Assembly (NCBI GenBank): GCA_965212545.1
Contig: CBDBVB010000031.1
Location: 1-64,000 of the forward strand
From: JABDIP01 sp965212545
GTDB lineage: Bacteria > Pseudomonadota > Alphaproteobacteria > DSM-16000 > Inquilinaceae
Length of the DNA: 64,000 bases
Direction: 5' to 3'
Shown here: positions 51,779-60,573 of the stretch, piece after piece
Layout: every line of letters begins with the position of its first letter
How positions within the stretch are numbered: the stretch's first letter is position 1
Notes under the pieces: model-generated
Told to the model about the DNA's origin: nothing
What the model saw: the letters and a program-made list of their open reading frames with translations, nothing else
Database searches by the model: none
Made by a program: the position numbers and the translations under genes

Positions 51779-52654
51779 TCAGTTTCCCCGCCGGTTCAGC
51801 GCCAGGCGCTGATACATGCCGGCCACGTTGAGCGGCAGCCACTGCTCGTACTGGCCCCAATCCTGGTAAGCGTCCAGGGTGACCGCCTGCTGGGTCTCTT
51901 CCAGAGTGCGCCCGGCGCGGAGGTGCGCCAGCACTTCGGCGCGAAGGTCTTCCATGTAGCCGCGAAAGGCGGTCACGTCGGCCGGTGTTCCCAGCGGGCC
52001 ATGGCCCGGGGCCAGGATGTCGAAATCCATGCCCTCGACCACCTTCAGCGATTCGATCCACTCCGGGATGTAGGCATCGCCGAAATCCCGGAATGCCAGG
52101 GTGCGGACTGGAATGAAATCGACAGCGAATAGCGTGCGCTCCCCAGGGAACGTCATGACGATGGAATTGTCAGAGTGGTTCTTGCCGACATAGTCGAGTT
52201 CGACCGTCTTGCCGCCGAGCTCGATGGTCATCGAGTCGCGAAAGGTGACGCCCGGCACGGCCGTCGGACGGCCCTCGCCGAGGATGACCGCTTTGGCGTT
52301 CTCATGGGCGACGACGATGGCGGTGTCGGCGAACACCTCGCCGCCGGAGCTATGGTCCGCGTGGTCGTGGCTGTAGATCAGGTAGCGGACCGGCTGGTCG
52401 AACCGGCTGGCCAGCTCGGCCTTGAGCCATTCCGCCGCCTCGGCGTTGATCGGGTCGGTGGCGATGATGCCGTCGCCTGTCACCAGAAAGACCGAATAAT
52501 GGAAGTTGTTCTGGAAGCGGTACAGGTCGCCGGAGATGTTGGTGATCTCGCGGCGGACGTCCTGGGCCGATGCGGCGGCGGCGAGCACTGCCGAGATCAG
52601 GGTGAGCGCCATGCCGAACGCGAGCCGGCGGGTCTGGTCGAAATACGATGCCAT
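51779..52654 (-). CDS. Exported metallo-beta-lactamase-fold hydrolase
   Basis: 291 residues from ATG 52654 behind AGGGAGGAC. The signal peptide ends AAAASAQ (about 31). The zinc motif is YSHDHADHSSGG (His96, His98, Asp100, His101), followed by VGKNHSDNSIVM and LAPGHGPLG. It belongs to the broad glyoxalase/quinoprotein-relay-like MBL group; the periplasmic substrate is unknown. The C-terminal 60 residues form a helical tail with QDWGQYEQWLPLNVAGMYQ. Confidence 0.83.
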   Translation of the reverse strand: MASYFDQTRRLAFGMALTLISAVLAAAASAQDVRREITNISGDLYRFQNNFHYSVFLVTGDGIIATDPINAEAAEWLKAELASRFDQPVRYLIYSHDHADHSSGGEVFADTAIVVAHENAKAVILGEGRPTAVPGVTFRDSMTIELGGKTVELDYVGKNHSDNSIVMTFPGERTLFAVDFIPVRTLAFRDFGDAYIPEWIESLKVVEGMDFDILAPGHGPLGTPADVTAFRGYMEDLRAEVLAHLRAGRTLEETQQAVTLDAYQDWGQYEQWLPLNVAGMYQRLALNRRGN

Positions 52655-52760
52655 GATGTCCTCCCTTTCCCGGTGAGACACGCACCGGCACCGGAATATT
52701 CCGTCGTCGGGAGGCATAAGCGAAATGAACTTTTTGGGAGGCCGGTCGGCGGCCGGATGT

Positions 52761-53264
52761 TCAGTCGGCCCGGATGACCTCATGGGCCTCGTCGGCCAGG
52801 CCGGCCAGGACGCTGTTGCCATCGTCGTCGACCCGCAGCACGCCGTAGTCGGCCTCGCCATAGCGGTCCGCCTCGCCTTCCTGGAAGAAGAACGAGTCGG
52901 CGCCGTAGCGCATGGCGCCGCCGCGGCCGCGCAGCTTGTAGGCCAGCCGGATTTCACCGGCCCGCAGTGAGGAACCGTCGTCCAGGCGGGCGAAGCGGCC
53001 GACACCATCGGCATCCAGGGCCAGCACGACGGTGCCGCGCCAGGGTAGCGACTCGACGATCTCCCGGTCCGGATAGGCCGCCGGATCGTAACGCAGGCGC
53101 ATGAAATCGCCCTGCATCAGCGAGCGCGGATCGACCGGGGCAAGGCGGAGCAGCACCGGCCGCCCTTCGTCCAGGATGCGCTGCTTGCCGAGGATCGTCA
53201 GATTGGACATGCCGAGAACGAACACCGCCCCCAGGGCAACCAACGCCGAACGCCAGCGACTCAT
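52761..53264 (-). CDS. GDYXXLXY-domain protein
   Basis: 167 residues. An N-terminal membrane anchor (SALVALGAVFVLGMSNLTIL) precedes the family motif seen as QGDFMRLRYDP, which matches GDYxxLxY with Phe for Tyr. The rest is a beta-rich periplasmic domain. This family always sits with DUF2157/DUF4401 membrane proteins, as here. Its ATG overlaps the stop of the DUF4401 gene (ATGT/ATGA-like 4-base overlap at 53261-53264). Function unknown. Confidence 0.83.
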   Translation of the reverse strand: MSRWRSALVALGAVFVLGMSNLTILGKQRILDEGRPVLLRLAPVDPRSLMQGDFMRLRYDPAAYPDREIVESLPWRGTVVLALDADGVGRFARLDDGSSLRAGEIRLAYKLRGRGGAMRYGADSFFFQEGEADRYGEADYGVLRVDDDGNSVLAGLADEAHEVIRAD

Positions 53265-54292
53265 GTGTCCGACCTCAACGATTTGCGGCCGGCCACCAGC
53301 CACCAGCAGGCCAGGATCACGGCGCCGACCACTGTCAGCAGCAGCGATTTGTTCAACAGGCTGATGTCGAGATCGTAATAGAACTGCCAGAAGAAATAGG
53401 ATTGCAGCAGCACGCCCATCAGCGCCAACGGTCTGGACCCCAGGACGAATGCCAGGGTCAGGATGACCAGGGCGCCGCTGCCGCCCGGCGGCAGCAGAAG
53501 GCAGACCGCGATCGCCGCGGCGGCGAAGATGGTGAGCTCCAGGCGGGCAGGACGCTCCGGCATCCGCTGCCAGAGGATCGAGATCAGCCATGCGAACAGG
53601 CCGATATGGACGGCGCGGGCGCCCCATCCGCCGACCGCCAGATCCGTCCAGCTCTCGAATCGGGTGAAGATCGACAGTGCTGGCGGCGCCATGAGCAGCG
53701 CGAAGGCGGTCGCCCGCATGTCGAGCCGCGGCGGCCGGCACCAGAGCAGCACGCCAGCGAGCATCATGACCGCAGCCACGTCGAGATAATACGGCACCTG
53801 GTCGACCACTAGGGCGATCGCGATCAGCGCCACCGCCAGTCCGGAGACCAGCAATTGCAGGATCACCCCCGGGACCCAGGCGACGACCAGGCCGGCAAGG
53901 ATCACGGCGGCGATCGCCGCGGTCCAAACGTCCTCCGTCATGATGCCGATGCCCGCCGCCGTCATCGCGGCGCCGGCGGCGGCAAGGGCGGTCACGAAGG
54001 ATGTGCGGAATTCGCCTCCGGGCGCTTTGGCGAGCATGCTCACGCCCAATGCGAAACAGCCGATGCCCAGCACCGTCAGGACGCCGTCGAACGCCTCACT
54101 GCCGTCGAGGACCAGGCCGATGAAGACGCCGAAGAACAGGACGATGGCGATGGCCGTGATCCAGGCGCCCAAGGCCAGAAAGGCGCGGACATACCAGGGC
54201 GGAGCGGCCCCGTTTCCAGGCGAATCCAAAGCCTCGGCTGCCGCCTCCTCGTCGATGCCGAATTCGGCGCAGAGATCCTGGAGTTCGATCAT
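53261..54292 (-). CDS. DUF4401-domain membrane protein
   Basis: 343 residues from ATG 54292 (MIELQDLCAEFGIDEE). A short helical cytosolic head is followed by about ten hydrophobic segments and the ending WWLVAGRKSLRSDT. The motif WYVRAFLALGAWITAI is typical of DUF4401. It overlaps both neighbours by four bases, so the three genes form a fixed unit. Function unknown; an envelope role is likely. Confidence 0.83.
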   Translation of the reverse strand: MIELQDLCAEFGIDEEAAAEALDSPGNGAAPPWYVRAFLALGAWITAIAIVLFFGVFIGLVLDGSEAFDGVLTVLGIGCFALGVSMLAKAPGGEFRTSFVTALAAAGAAMTAAGIGIMTEDVWTAAIAAVILAGLVVAWVPGVILQLLVSGLAVALIAIALVVDQVPYYLDVAAVMMLAGVLLWCRPPRLDMRATAFALLMAPPALSIFTRFESWTDLAVGGWGARAVHIGLFAWLISILWQRMPERPARLELTIFAAAAIAVCLLLPPGGSGALVILTLAFVLGSRPLALMGVLLQSYFFWQFYYDLDISLLNKSLLLTVVGAVILACWWLVAGRKSLRSDT

Positions 54293-55278
54293 CCCCGGCC
54301 CTCTGGCAGGCGATGCCGAACCGCCGGCAAGATCAGCCCAACCGATCCGGTCACCGCGACCAGCCATATGATGACGAGGCCAAGCCCGAACAGCGAGCGG
54401 CCCAGATCGCTGAAATCTATGTCGATCAGCGCATCGATCAGCCGCACGCCGACTGCCATGGCGAACAATCCGGCAAAGCCGACCACCTGGGTCAGCGCCG
54501 CGAAACTGGCGCGGAGCCTGCAATAGGAATAGGCGCCACCGACGATCGCCAGGATGAAGATCGCCGTGCCAAGCGCCTCGTCATGCCAGTCGAAGACATA
54601 CCCGAAGGCCGTGAGATAGAGCGCAGTCAGGGCTGCGAAGAGCACGAGTTGACGCGTCCACTGAACCGACAGCCAGCCGGCGCCCTTGGTGACCGCGACT
54701 TCGCGAGCCGCCAGCGCCAAGATCAGCAGCAGGGCCGGCGGCAGGGCGACCTCTTCCCGCCGCAGCAGGCCCATCGGCACCAGGGCCTGTCCGGCGAACA
54801 GCCCGGCTGCGAAGCAGGCGACCACCAGCCAGACCAGCCAATGGGCGGCGCTGCGCGATGCCAGCACCCAGGGCAGGACGAGGAGCGTCCAGGCCAGGAA
54901 CAATTCATAGGCGTCGGCACCGGTCTGATAGACCTGCCCGATTACCGCCAGGAGGACACCGGTCAGCACCGTCGCGCCGATCAGAAGCGATTGCCCGACC
55001 GGCCGGTCGATACGGACGATCCAGGCTCCGGCGACACAGATGAGAATGCCCGCTTCGACGACGGCAAACTTGGCCATCGCCGGCATATCGGCCCAGTTAT
55101 ACGCAAAGAAGAAGACGATTCCGGCCAGCAGATGCGCCACGCCCAGCGCCAGCAAGGCCCGCACCGCCCACCGCGCCCAGAAGGCGCCGTCGCGAACTCG
55201 GTGCAACGCGGCCAGGTATTTGCCGGGCGGCACAAGCCCCGCTTGCCGCAGTGTCGCAAGCTGCGCCGGTCCTATCAT
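54289..55278 (-). CDS. DUF2157-domain membrane protein
   Basis: 329 residues from ATG 55278 (MIGPAQLATLRQAGLVPPG), which begins exactly at the DUF2157 helical head; an ATG 15 codons earlier is possible. About nine hydrophobic segments follow. VVEAGILICVAGAWI and IGQVYQTGADAYELFLAWTLLVLPW match the family. First gene of the three-gene membrane operon. Function unknown. Confidence 0.83.
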   Translation of the reverse strand: MIGPAQLATLRQAGLVPPGKYLAALHRVRDGAFWARWAVRALLALGVAHLLAGIVFFFAYNWADMPAMAKFAVVEAGILICVAGAWIVRIDRPVGQSLLIGATVLTGVLLAVIGQVYQTGADAYELFLAWTLLVLPWVLASRSAAHWLVWLVVACFAAGLFAGQALVPMGLLRREEVALPPALLLILALAAREVAVTKGAGWLSVQWTRQLVLFAALTALYLTAFGYVFDWHDEALGTAIFILAIVGGAYSYCRLRASFAALTQVVGFAGLFAMAVGVRLIDALIDIDFSDLGRSLFGLGLVIIWLVAVTGSVGLILPAVRHRLPEGRG

Positions 55279-55323
55279 GGAGGTCCGTCCGATTGCGGAA
55301 ATAAAAGGGGTAACGACATGCAC

Positions 55324-55342
55324 TTAAGGCTGTGCGCCTTAA
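55324..55342. promoter_or_regulatory. Hairpin/operator-like inverted repeat TTAAGGC-TGTGC-GCCTTAA
   Basis: A seven-base perfect inverted repeat in the divergent gap between the DUF2157 gene and msrA. It could be a regulator site for either gene. No regulator is known. Confidence 0.35.
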
Positions 55343-55504
55343 CAATGCAATAAGGGCGATCCCGAGCGGCTTCGTGCCGATCTGATGCGGCCTTCGGCAC
55401 CCGGCCCGGACCGGATGTCTTCAAGTGATTGTTACGATCTGCGATCTTTGGCCGGTGCGCCTTCGGCGCTATGCTCCGGCCGCATGACTTGGGAGCGGAA
55501 CATC

Positions 55505-56044
55505 ATGGCAGAGCGCGACATCGCCACCCTGGCCGGCGGGTGCTTCTGGTGCCTGGAGGCGGTCTATGTGGATCTGGCCGGGATCGACAAGGTGGTTTCC
55601 GGCTATATGGGCGGCCATGTCGACAACCCGACCTACCGGCAGGTCTGCGGTGGCGACACCGGCCATGCGGAGATCGTGCAGATCACCTTCGACCCGGCGG
55701 TCATCACCTATGACCAGTTGCTGGACGTGTTCTTCACCATCCACGATCCGACCCAACTCAACCGCCAGGGCAACGATATCGGCACCCAGTACCGCTCGGC
55801 GATCTATTTCCATTCGCCGGAGCAGGAGACCGCCGCCCGGGCCGCGATGGAGCGCGCCGCCGCGCTGTGGGGCGGCCGCATCGTGACCGAAGTGACCGCC
55901 GCGGAGACCTTCTGGCCGGGCGAGGACTACCACCAGGACTATTTCGCCAACAACCCGGCGCAGCCCTATTGCGCCGCCATCGTCGCGCCAAAGGTCGCCA
56001 AGGCCCGGGCCCAGTTCCGCGAGCTTCTCAAGCGCCCGGCCTGA
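55505..56044 (+). CDS. msrA: Peptide methionine (S)-S-oxide reductase MsrA
   Basis: 179 residues from ATG 55505 (MAERDIATLAGG). The active-site motif GGCFWCLEAV is intact, as are YRQVCGGDTGHAEIVQITFD and FWPGEDYHQDYFANNP. It repairs oxidised methionine with thioredoxin; the Cys near the end (PYCAAI) may be the resolving Cys. A single gene, no MsrB fusion. No signal peptide, so cytosolic. Confidence 0.95.
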   Translation: MAERDIATLAGGCFWCLEAVYVDLAGIDKVVSGYMGGHVDNPTYRQVCGGDTGHAEIVQITFDPAVITYDQLLDVFFTIHDPTQLNRQGNDIGTQYRSAIYFHSPEQETAARAAMERAAALWGGRIVTEVTAAETFWPGEDYHQDYFANNPAQPYCAAIVAPKVAKARAQFRELLKRPA

Positions 56045-56116
56045 GCGGCGCTTTCGGCCGCCACTTCGGCGCCCGATGATCGGAATAACGGCGCCGACGG
56101 CGATATCGGCGAGCGG

Positions 56117-56785
56117 CTACGGGTGGCTGTCGATGAACTTGACGCCCATGCGGTCACCATCGCGCCAGACAACGCGGCAAAGGTGATGTTCTCCGCTCTC
56201 CAGCATCAGCATGAAGCTGCGCGGTATCCTCTCTGTCTTGTCCATGAGGCGAAGCCCGGCGCCGGCGTGCGACATGTTGATGACCCGGCACGGGATTCCG
56301 TCGCCGTAGTCAATGCGAGCCGATCGAAGCGTCTTCAGCCTCCGCAAGCGACGCCGTTCTTGACCATCGGTATGCTGCCAATGCTTCAGGGCGGGGATCT
56401 CGTCCACGGTCAGGCCGCTACCGCCATCCGCACGGCCAACGACCGATCGAATGCTTTCGATCAGCTCATCGCGTGAGAACGGCTTGACGAGATAGTCGCT
56501 GACGCCAAACGTCATTGCCGCGAATTGGCTGTCGCGGTCAATCAGTCCCGACAGGATCAGGAACGGTGTATCGATTTCGGCAGACCGCAGCCGCCGGACC
56601 ACGTCATAGCCGTCGACATCGGGCAGCATCAGGTCAAGAAGGATGAGATCGAATTTCTCGGCCTGTGCCAGATCGACCGCGGTTTCCCCCGACTCGCTCC
56701 AAACCAAGTCAGCGGCAACGCCCTGCAGCATGGCTTTGACTGACGCCGCAGAGTCCGGATCATTCTCCACAAGCAGAATCCGCAT
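56117..56785 (-). CDS. Receiver-PilZ regulator (CtrA-like receiver fused to PilZ)
   Basis: 222 residues from ATG 56785. Residues 1 to about 118 form a receiver with acidic pocket (VENDPD), phosphate-accepting Asp51 (LLDLMLPDVDG), Ser79 and Lys100 (YLVKPF). Its sequence, for example FDLILLDLMLPDVDGYDVVRRLR and TPFLILSG, is close to CtrA. Instead of a DNA-binding domain it has a PilZ domain (about 145-218) with basic RRRLRRLK-type residues and NMSHAGAGL, the NxSxxG c-di-GMP motif. It would couple a phosphorelay to c-di-GMP output. No kinase is adjacent. Confidence 0.87.
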   Translation of the reverse strand: MRILLVENDPDSAASVKAMLQGVAADLVWSESGETAVDLAQAEKFDLILLDLMLPDVDGYDVVRRLRSAEIDTPFLILSGLIDRDSQFAAMTFGVSDYLVKPFSRDELIESIRSVVGRADGGSGLTVDEIPALKHWQHTDGQERRRLRRLKTLRSARIDYGDGIPCRVINMSHAGAGLRLMDKTERIPRSFMLMLESGEHHLCRVVWRDGDRMGVKFIDSHP

Positions 56786-56960
56786 CTCGTGACCGGCCCT
56801 GACAATCGCATCGGCAATCGAAGACCGAGACGTTAGGTCAGAAAGCTTAATTACCCTTAACTCTGATGGACGACATGCATGGGGCTCTTGTCCGGCCACA
56901 TCAATCCGACGCTGTCAGCAATCAACACAGGCGAGATCGGAGCGGCCGCAACAAAGGGAC

Positions 56961-57734
56961 TCAGAAGGTCCGGTAACCCTCTACCGCGGCACGGTCATAG
57001 CCCTGGCTGGCGGACAGGAGCTGGCGCGTGTAGTCCTGTTCCGGCTGGCCGGCGCGCAGACGTTCCACGGTCAGCTCCTCGATGAAGCGTCCGTGGTTCA
57101 TCACCGCGATGCGTTCGCACATATATGCGACGACCGCGAGGTTGTGGGTCACCAGCACATAGGTCAGGCCGCGCTCGCGGCGCAGCCGGCGCAGCAGGTT
57201 CAGGATTTCCGCCTGCACCGAGACGTCGAGGGCCGAGGTCGGCTCATCGAGCAGGAGGATGTTCGGCTCCAACACCAGTGCCCGCGCAACGGCGACCCGC
57301 TGGCGCTGGCCGCCGGATAACTGGTGTGGAAAGCGGAAGCGGAATTCCGGACCGAGCCCGACATCGCGCAGCACCTGGTCGATGCGCCGCTCGGACTCCC
57401 CCAGCCGGTGGATCTCGATCGGCTCCGACAGGATGCGGTCCACCGTGTATCGGGGGTGCAGCGAGCCATAGGGGTCCTGGAACACCATCTGGCAGGTCCG
57501 GTAGAAGGCCTTGTCGCGCTTGCCGGTCTGGGGCCGGCCGGCAATGGTGATCTCGCCGGTCCAATCGTGGTTGAACCCAATCAGGGCGCGCAGCACTGTC
57601 GATTTTCCGGAACCGGACTCGCCGACCAGCCCGAAACTCTCACCCTCGGCGACGTCGAAATCGACGCCGCGCACCGCGTGGATCGCGGCGTTCCGCTCGC
57701 CGAAGACGACATCGAGGTCGCGGACCCGGATCAT
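56961..57734 (-). CDS. ABC importer ATP-binding protein (OppF/DppF type)
   Basis: 257 residues. Walker A GESGSGKSTVLR, signature LSGGQRQRVAVARAL, Walker B ILLLDEPTSALDVS, H-loop LVTHNLAVVAY. The cysteine-bearing C-terminal extension of longer OppF proteins is absent; it ends shortly after DYTRQLLSASQGYDR. Last gene of a five-gene importer operon; ATG overlaps the stop of the next ATPase gene (ATGA). Confidence 0.92.
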   Translation of the reverse strand: MIRVRDLDVVFGERNAAIHAVRGVDFDVAEGESFGLVGESGSGKSTVLRALIGFNHDWTGEITIAGRPQTGKRDKAFYRTCQMVFQDPYGSLHPRYTVDRILSEPIEIHRLGESERRIDQVLRDVGLGPEFRFRFPHQLSGGQRQRVAVARALVLEPNILLLDEPTSALDVSVQAEILNLLRRLRRERGLTYVLVTHNLAVVAYMCERIAVMNHGRFIEELTVERLRAGQPEQDYTRQLLSASQGYDRAAVEGYRTF

Positions 57735-58582
57735 GGCCGTGCCGACGGTTCGAGCCAGGCCGGATCGCGGGTCAGGGTCGGCAATTCCGGCCGATCGTCA
57801 TTGACCCGGGGCAGGCTCTCCAGCAGGCCGCGGGTATAGGGGTGCTGGGCCGCATGCAGCTCGTTGGCCCGGAGGTCCTCGACGATCTGCCCGGCATACA
57901 TGATCAGCACCCGGTCGCAGAAGCTGGCCACCAGGTTGAGGTCGTGGCTGATGAACATCAGCCCCATGCCGCGCTGACTGACCAGATCGTCGACGATCGC
58001 CAGCACCTGCATCTGCACCGTCACGTCCAGGGCCGAGGTCGGCTCGTCGGCGATCAGCAGATCGGGATCGGGGATCAGCATCATGGCGATCATGATGCGC
58101 TGGCCCATGCCGCCGGAAACCTCGTGGGGGTACAGCCGATAGACACGCTCCGGATCGCGGATCCGCACTGCCTCCAGCATCTCGAGCGCCTGTCTGCGGC
58201 ATTCCGATGCCGAGGCGCGGGTGTGCACCCTATAGGCCTCGCTGATCTGCTGGCCGACGCGCATCACCGGATTAAGCGAGAATTTCGGATCCTGCATCAC
58301 CATCGAGATGCGCTCGCCGCGGATCTGCCGCATCGCCTTGGCAGACAGCGTCGTCAGCTCGGTGCCGTCGAAGCGGATCGACCGGGCCGCAACCCGGCCC
58401 GGCGGCGGCACCAGGCCCAGCACCGCCCGCCCGGTCACCGATTTGCCGGATCCGGATTCTCCGACGATGCCGAGTTTCTCGCGGCCGAGTGAAAACGAGA
58501 CACCACGCACTGCCTGGACCATGCCGCGGCTGGTTTCGAAGTCGACCCGCAGGTCGTCGACCGAGAGCAGCGCCTCGCTCAT
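57731..58582 (-). CDS. ABC importer ATP-binding protein (OppD/DppD type)
   Basis: 283 residues. Walker A GESGSGKSVTGR, signature VSGGMGQRIMIAMML, Walker B LLIADEPTSALDVT, H-loop FISHDLNLVAS. It also lacks the cysteine-rich extension. Works with the OppF-like ATPase. ATGA overlap with the permease gene upstream. Confidence 0.92.
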   Translation of the reverse strand: MSEALLSVDDLRVDFETSRGMVQAVRGVSFSLGREKLGIVGESGSGKSVTGRAVLGLVPPPGRVAARSIRFDGTELTTLSAKAMRQIRGERISMVMQDPKFSLNPVMRVGQQISEAYRVHTRASASECRRQALEMLEAVRIRDPERVYRLYPHEVSGGMGQRIMIAMMLIPDPDLLIADEPTSALDVTVQMQVLAIVDDLVSQRGMGLMFISHDLNLVASFCDRVLIMYAGQIVEDLRANELHAAQHPYTRGLLESLPRVNDDRPELPTLTRDPAWLEPSARP

Positions 58583-59508
58583 CCGCCGTGCTTCGGGTCG
58601 AGCACGTCGCGCAACCCGTCACCGAGCAGGTTGAAGCCGAGGCAGACGATGAATATGGCGATCCCCGGCATGGTGGCGACCCACCATTGGTCGAGCAGGA
58701 ATTGCCGGCCGCTGGACACCATCGCCCCCCATTCCGGCAGCGGCGGCTGGGCACCGAGGCCGAGGAAGCCGAGCCCGGCGGCGGTGAGGATGATCCCGGC
58801 CATGTCCAGCGTAACCCGGATGATCACCGAGGAGACGCAGAGCGGCACGATGTGGCGCGCGATGATCCTCGTCTGTGAGGCACCTTGCAGCCGAACTGCG
58901 GCGATGAAATCGGAATGCCGGATGGTCAGCGTCTCGGCGCGTGCGATCCGGGCATAGGGCGGCCAGGCGGTAATCGCGATCGCCAGAACCGCATTTTCGA
59001 TGCCGGGGCCCAGCGCGGCGACAAAGGCGAGCGCCAGGATCAGCCTGGGGAAGGCAAGGAAGATGTCGGTCAGCCGCATCAGCATCGAATCGACCCAACC
59101 GCCGACATAGCCGGCCACCGTTCCAATCAACAGCCCGACCGGCGCGGCGATCACCGCTACCAGGGCCACGATGTACAGCGTCAACCTGGCGCCGTGCAGC
59201 ACCCGGCTGAAGATGTCGCGACCCAGTTCGTCGGTGCCCAGCCAGTGGGCGGCGTCGGGCGGCCGCAGACGCTGGCGCAGTTCCTGCGCGTAAGGCGAAT
59301 AATCCGTGAGTATCGGCGCCAGGGCAGCCGCGACCAGAAGCGCGAGGACAATCCCCAAACCGACCATGGCGAGCGGGTTGCGCAACAGGCCGCGCCAGCC
59401 AAGATAGGCGCGGCCGCAGCGCGCTTGCAGCCGCGATTTTGGCGTGTCGGTCGTCAGCCAGTCGCGAAGGCCGGAGAGCCCGGCACGTGAGGCGGCGACA
59501 TCGCTCAT
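58579..59508 (-). CDS. ABC importer permease (OppC/DppC type)
   Basis: 309 residues from ATG 59508 (MSDVAASRAGLSG). A long cytosolic head (to about 45) precedes LAMVGLGIVLALLVAAALAP; HWLGTDELGRDIFSRVLHG and the EAA loop HSDFIAAVRLQGASQTRI are diagnostic. ATGA overlaps on both sides. Confidence 0.93.
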   Translation of the reverse strand: MSDVAASRAGLSGLRDWLTTDTPKSRLQARCGRAYLGWRGLLRNPLAMVGLGIVLALLVAAALAPILTDYSPYAQELRQRLRPPDAAHWLGTDELGRDIFSRVLHGARLTLYIVALVAVIAAPVGLLIGTVAGYVGGWVDSMLMRLTDIFLAFPRLILALAFVAALGPGIENAVLAIAITAWPPYARIARAETLTIRHSDFIAAVRLQGASQTRIIARHIVPLCVSSVIIRVTLDMAGIILTAAGLGFLGLGAQPPLPEWGAMVSSGRQFLLDQWWVATMPGIAIFIVCLGFNLLGDGLRDVLDPKHGG

Positions 59509-60569
59509 CGCGAGCGCGGGTCCAGAAGCCGGTACAGCAAATCCGACAGCATGTTGAGCGCGATGAAGCAGGCGCCGACCACGACGGTCCCGCCCAGCAC
59601 CGCGTTCATATCGGCCTTGCGCAGCGAATTGGTGATGTACTGGCCGAGCCCCGGCCAGGCGAAGACGGTCTCGGTCAGCACCGAGCCTTCGAGCAGATTG
59701 GCATAGCTGAGCGCGATCACCGTGATCAGCGGCACCTGGACGTTGCCCAGCGCATGCACCCAGACCACCCGCCACTCCGCCACGCCCTTGACCCGCGCGG
59801 TGGTCACGTATTCCTGGCGCAGCTGGTCGATCATGAAACTGCGGGTCATGCGGCTGATATAGGCGAGGCTGAAATAGCCCAGCAGGCCCGCCGGCAGCAC
59901 CAGATGGCTCACGGCATTCCAGAAGATGTCTATCTCTCCGGCGATCAGGGCGTCGACCAGGATCAGTCCGGTGACCGGATCGACCAGACCGTCATAGAAC
60001 ACGTCCAGCCGGCCCGGTCCGGCCACCAGCCCCCATTGCGCATAGAACAGCAGCAGCCCGATCAGGCCGAGCCAGAAGATCGGCACCGAATAGCCGATCA
60101 GCCCGAAGATCCTGATCAGGTGGTCGGGCCAGCGCCCCTGATTGACCGCCGCCAGCACGCCGGCCGGAATGCCGAGCAGGATGCCGAGCAGCACGCCGAC
60201 CGTGGCCAGTTCCAGAGTGGCCGGAAAGACCCGGGCGATATCCTCCAGCACCGGGCGGGCGGTCAGGACCGACTCGCCGAAATCGCCGGTCAGCACCTTG
60301 CCGACATAGCGCACGAATTGCTCATGCAGCGGCAGGTCCAGGCCGAGTTCGATGCGGACCCTCTCGTAGACCGCCTCCGGCGCGCGGTCGCCGACCGCCG
60401 CTAGCACCGGATCGACCGGCACCACGCGCCCGATCAGGAAGGTGACCAGCAGCAGTCCGAGCAGGGTCAGCCCGATCTGCGTGACGATCCCGACCGCATT
60501 CGAAAGCGGCCGCGGCAGGGAGGGGCGAAGCCAACTCCCTGCCGCGCGCGCCTTGGCGATGGCCTTCAA
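59505..60569 (-). CDS. ABC importer permease (OppB/DppB type)
   Basis: 354 residues. TQIGLTLLGLLLVTFLIGRVVPVDPV opening, LGLDLPLHEQFVRYVGKVLTGDFGES loop and EAA loop RQEYVTTARVKGVAEWRV. It lies four bases after the binding-protein gene stop. An N-terminal basic extension of about 25 residues precedes the first helix. Confidence 0.93.
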   Translation of the reverse strand: MKAIAKARAAGSWLRPSLPRPLSNAVGIVTQIGLTLLGLLLVTFLIGRVVPVDPVLAAVGDRAPEAVYERVRIELGLDLPLHEQFVRYVGKVLTGDFGESVLTARPVLEDIARVFPATLELATVGVLLGILLGIPAGVLAAVNQGRWPDHLIRIFGLIGYSVPIFWLGLIGLLLFYAQWGLVAGPGRLDVFYDGLVDPVTGLILVDALIAGEIDIFWNAVSHLVLPAGLLGYFSLAYISRMTRSFMIDQLRQEYVTTARVKGVAEWRVVWVHALGNVQVPLITVIALSYANLLEGSVLTETVFAWPGLGQYITNSLRKADMNAVLGGTVVVGACFIALNMLSDLLYRLLDPRSR

Positions 60570-60573
60570 CGCC

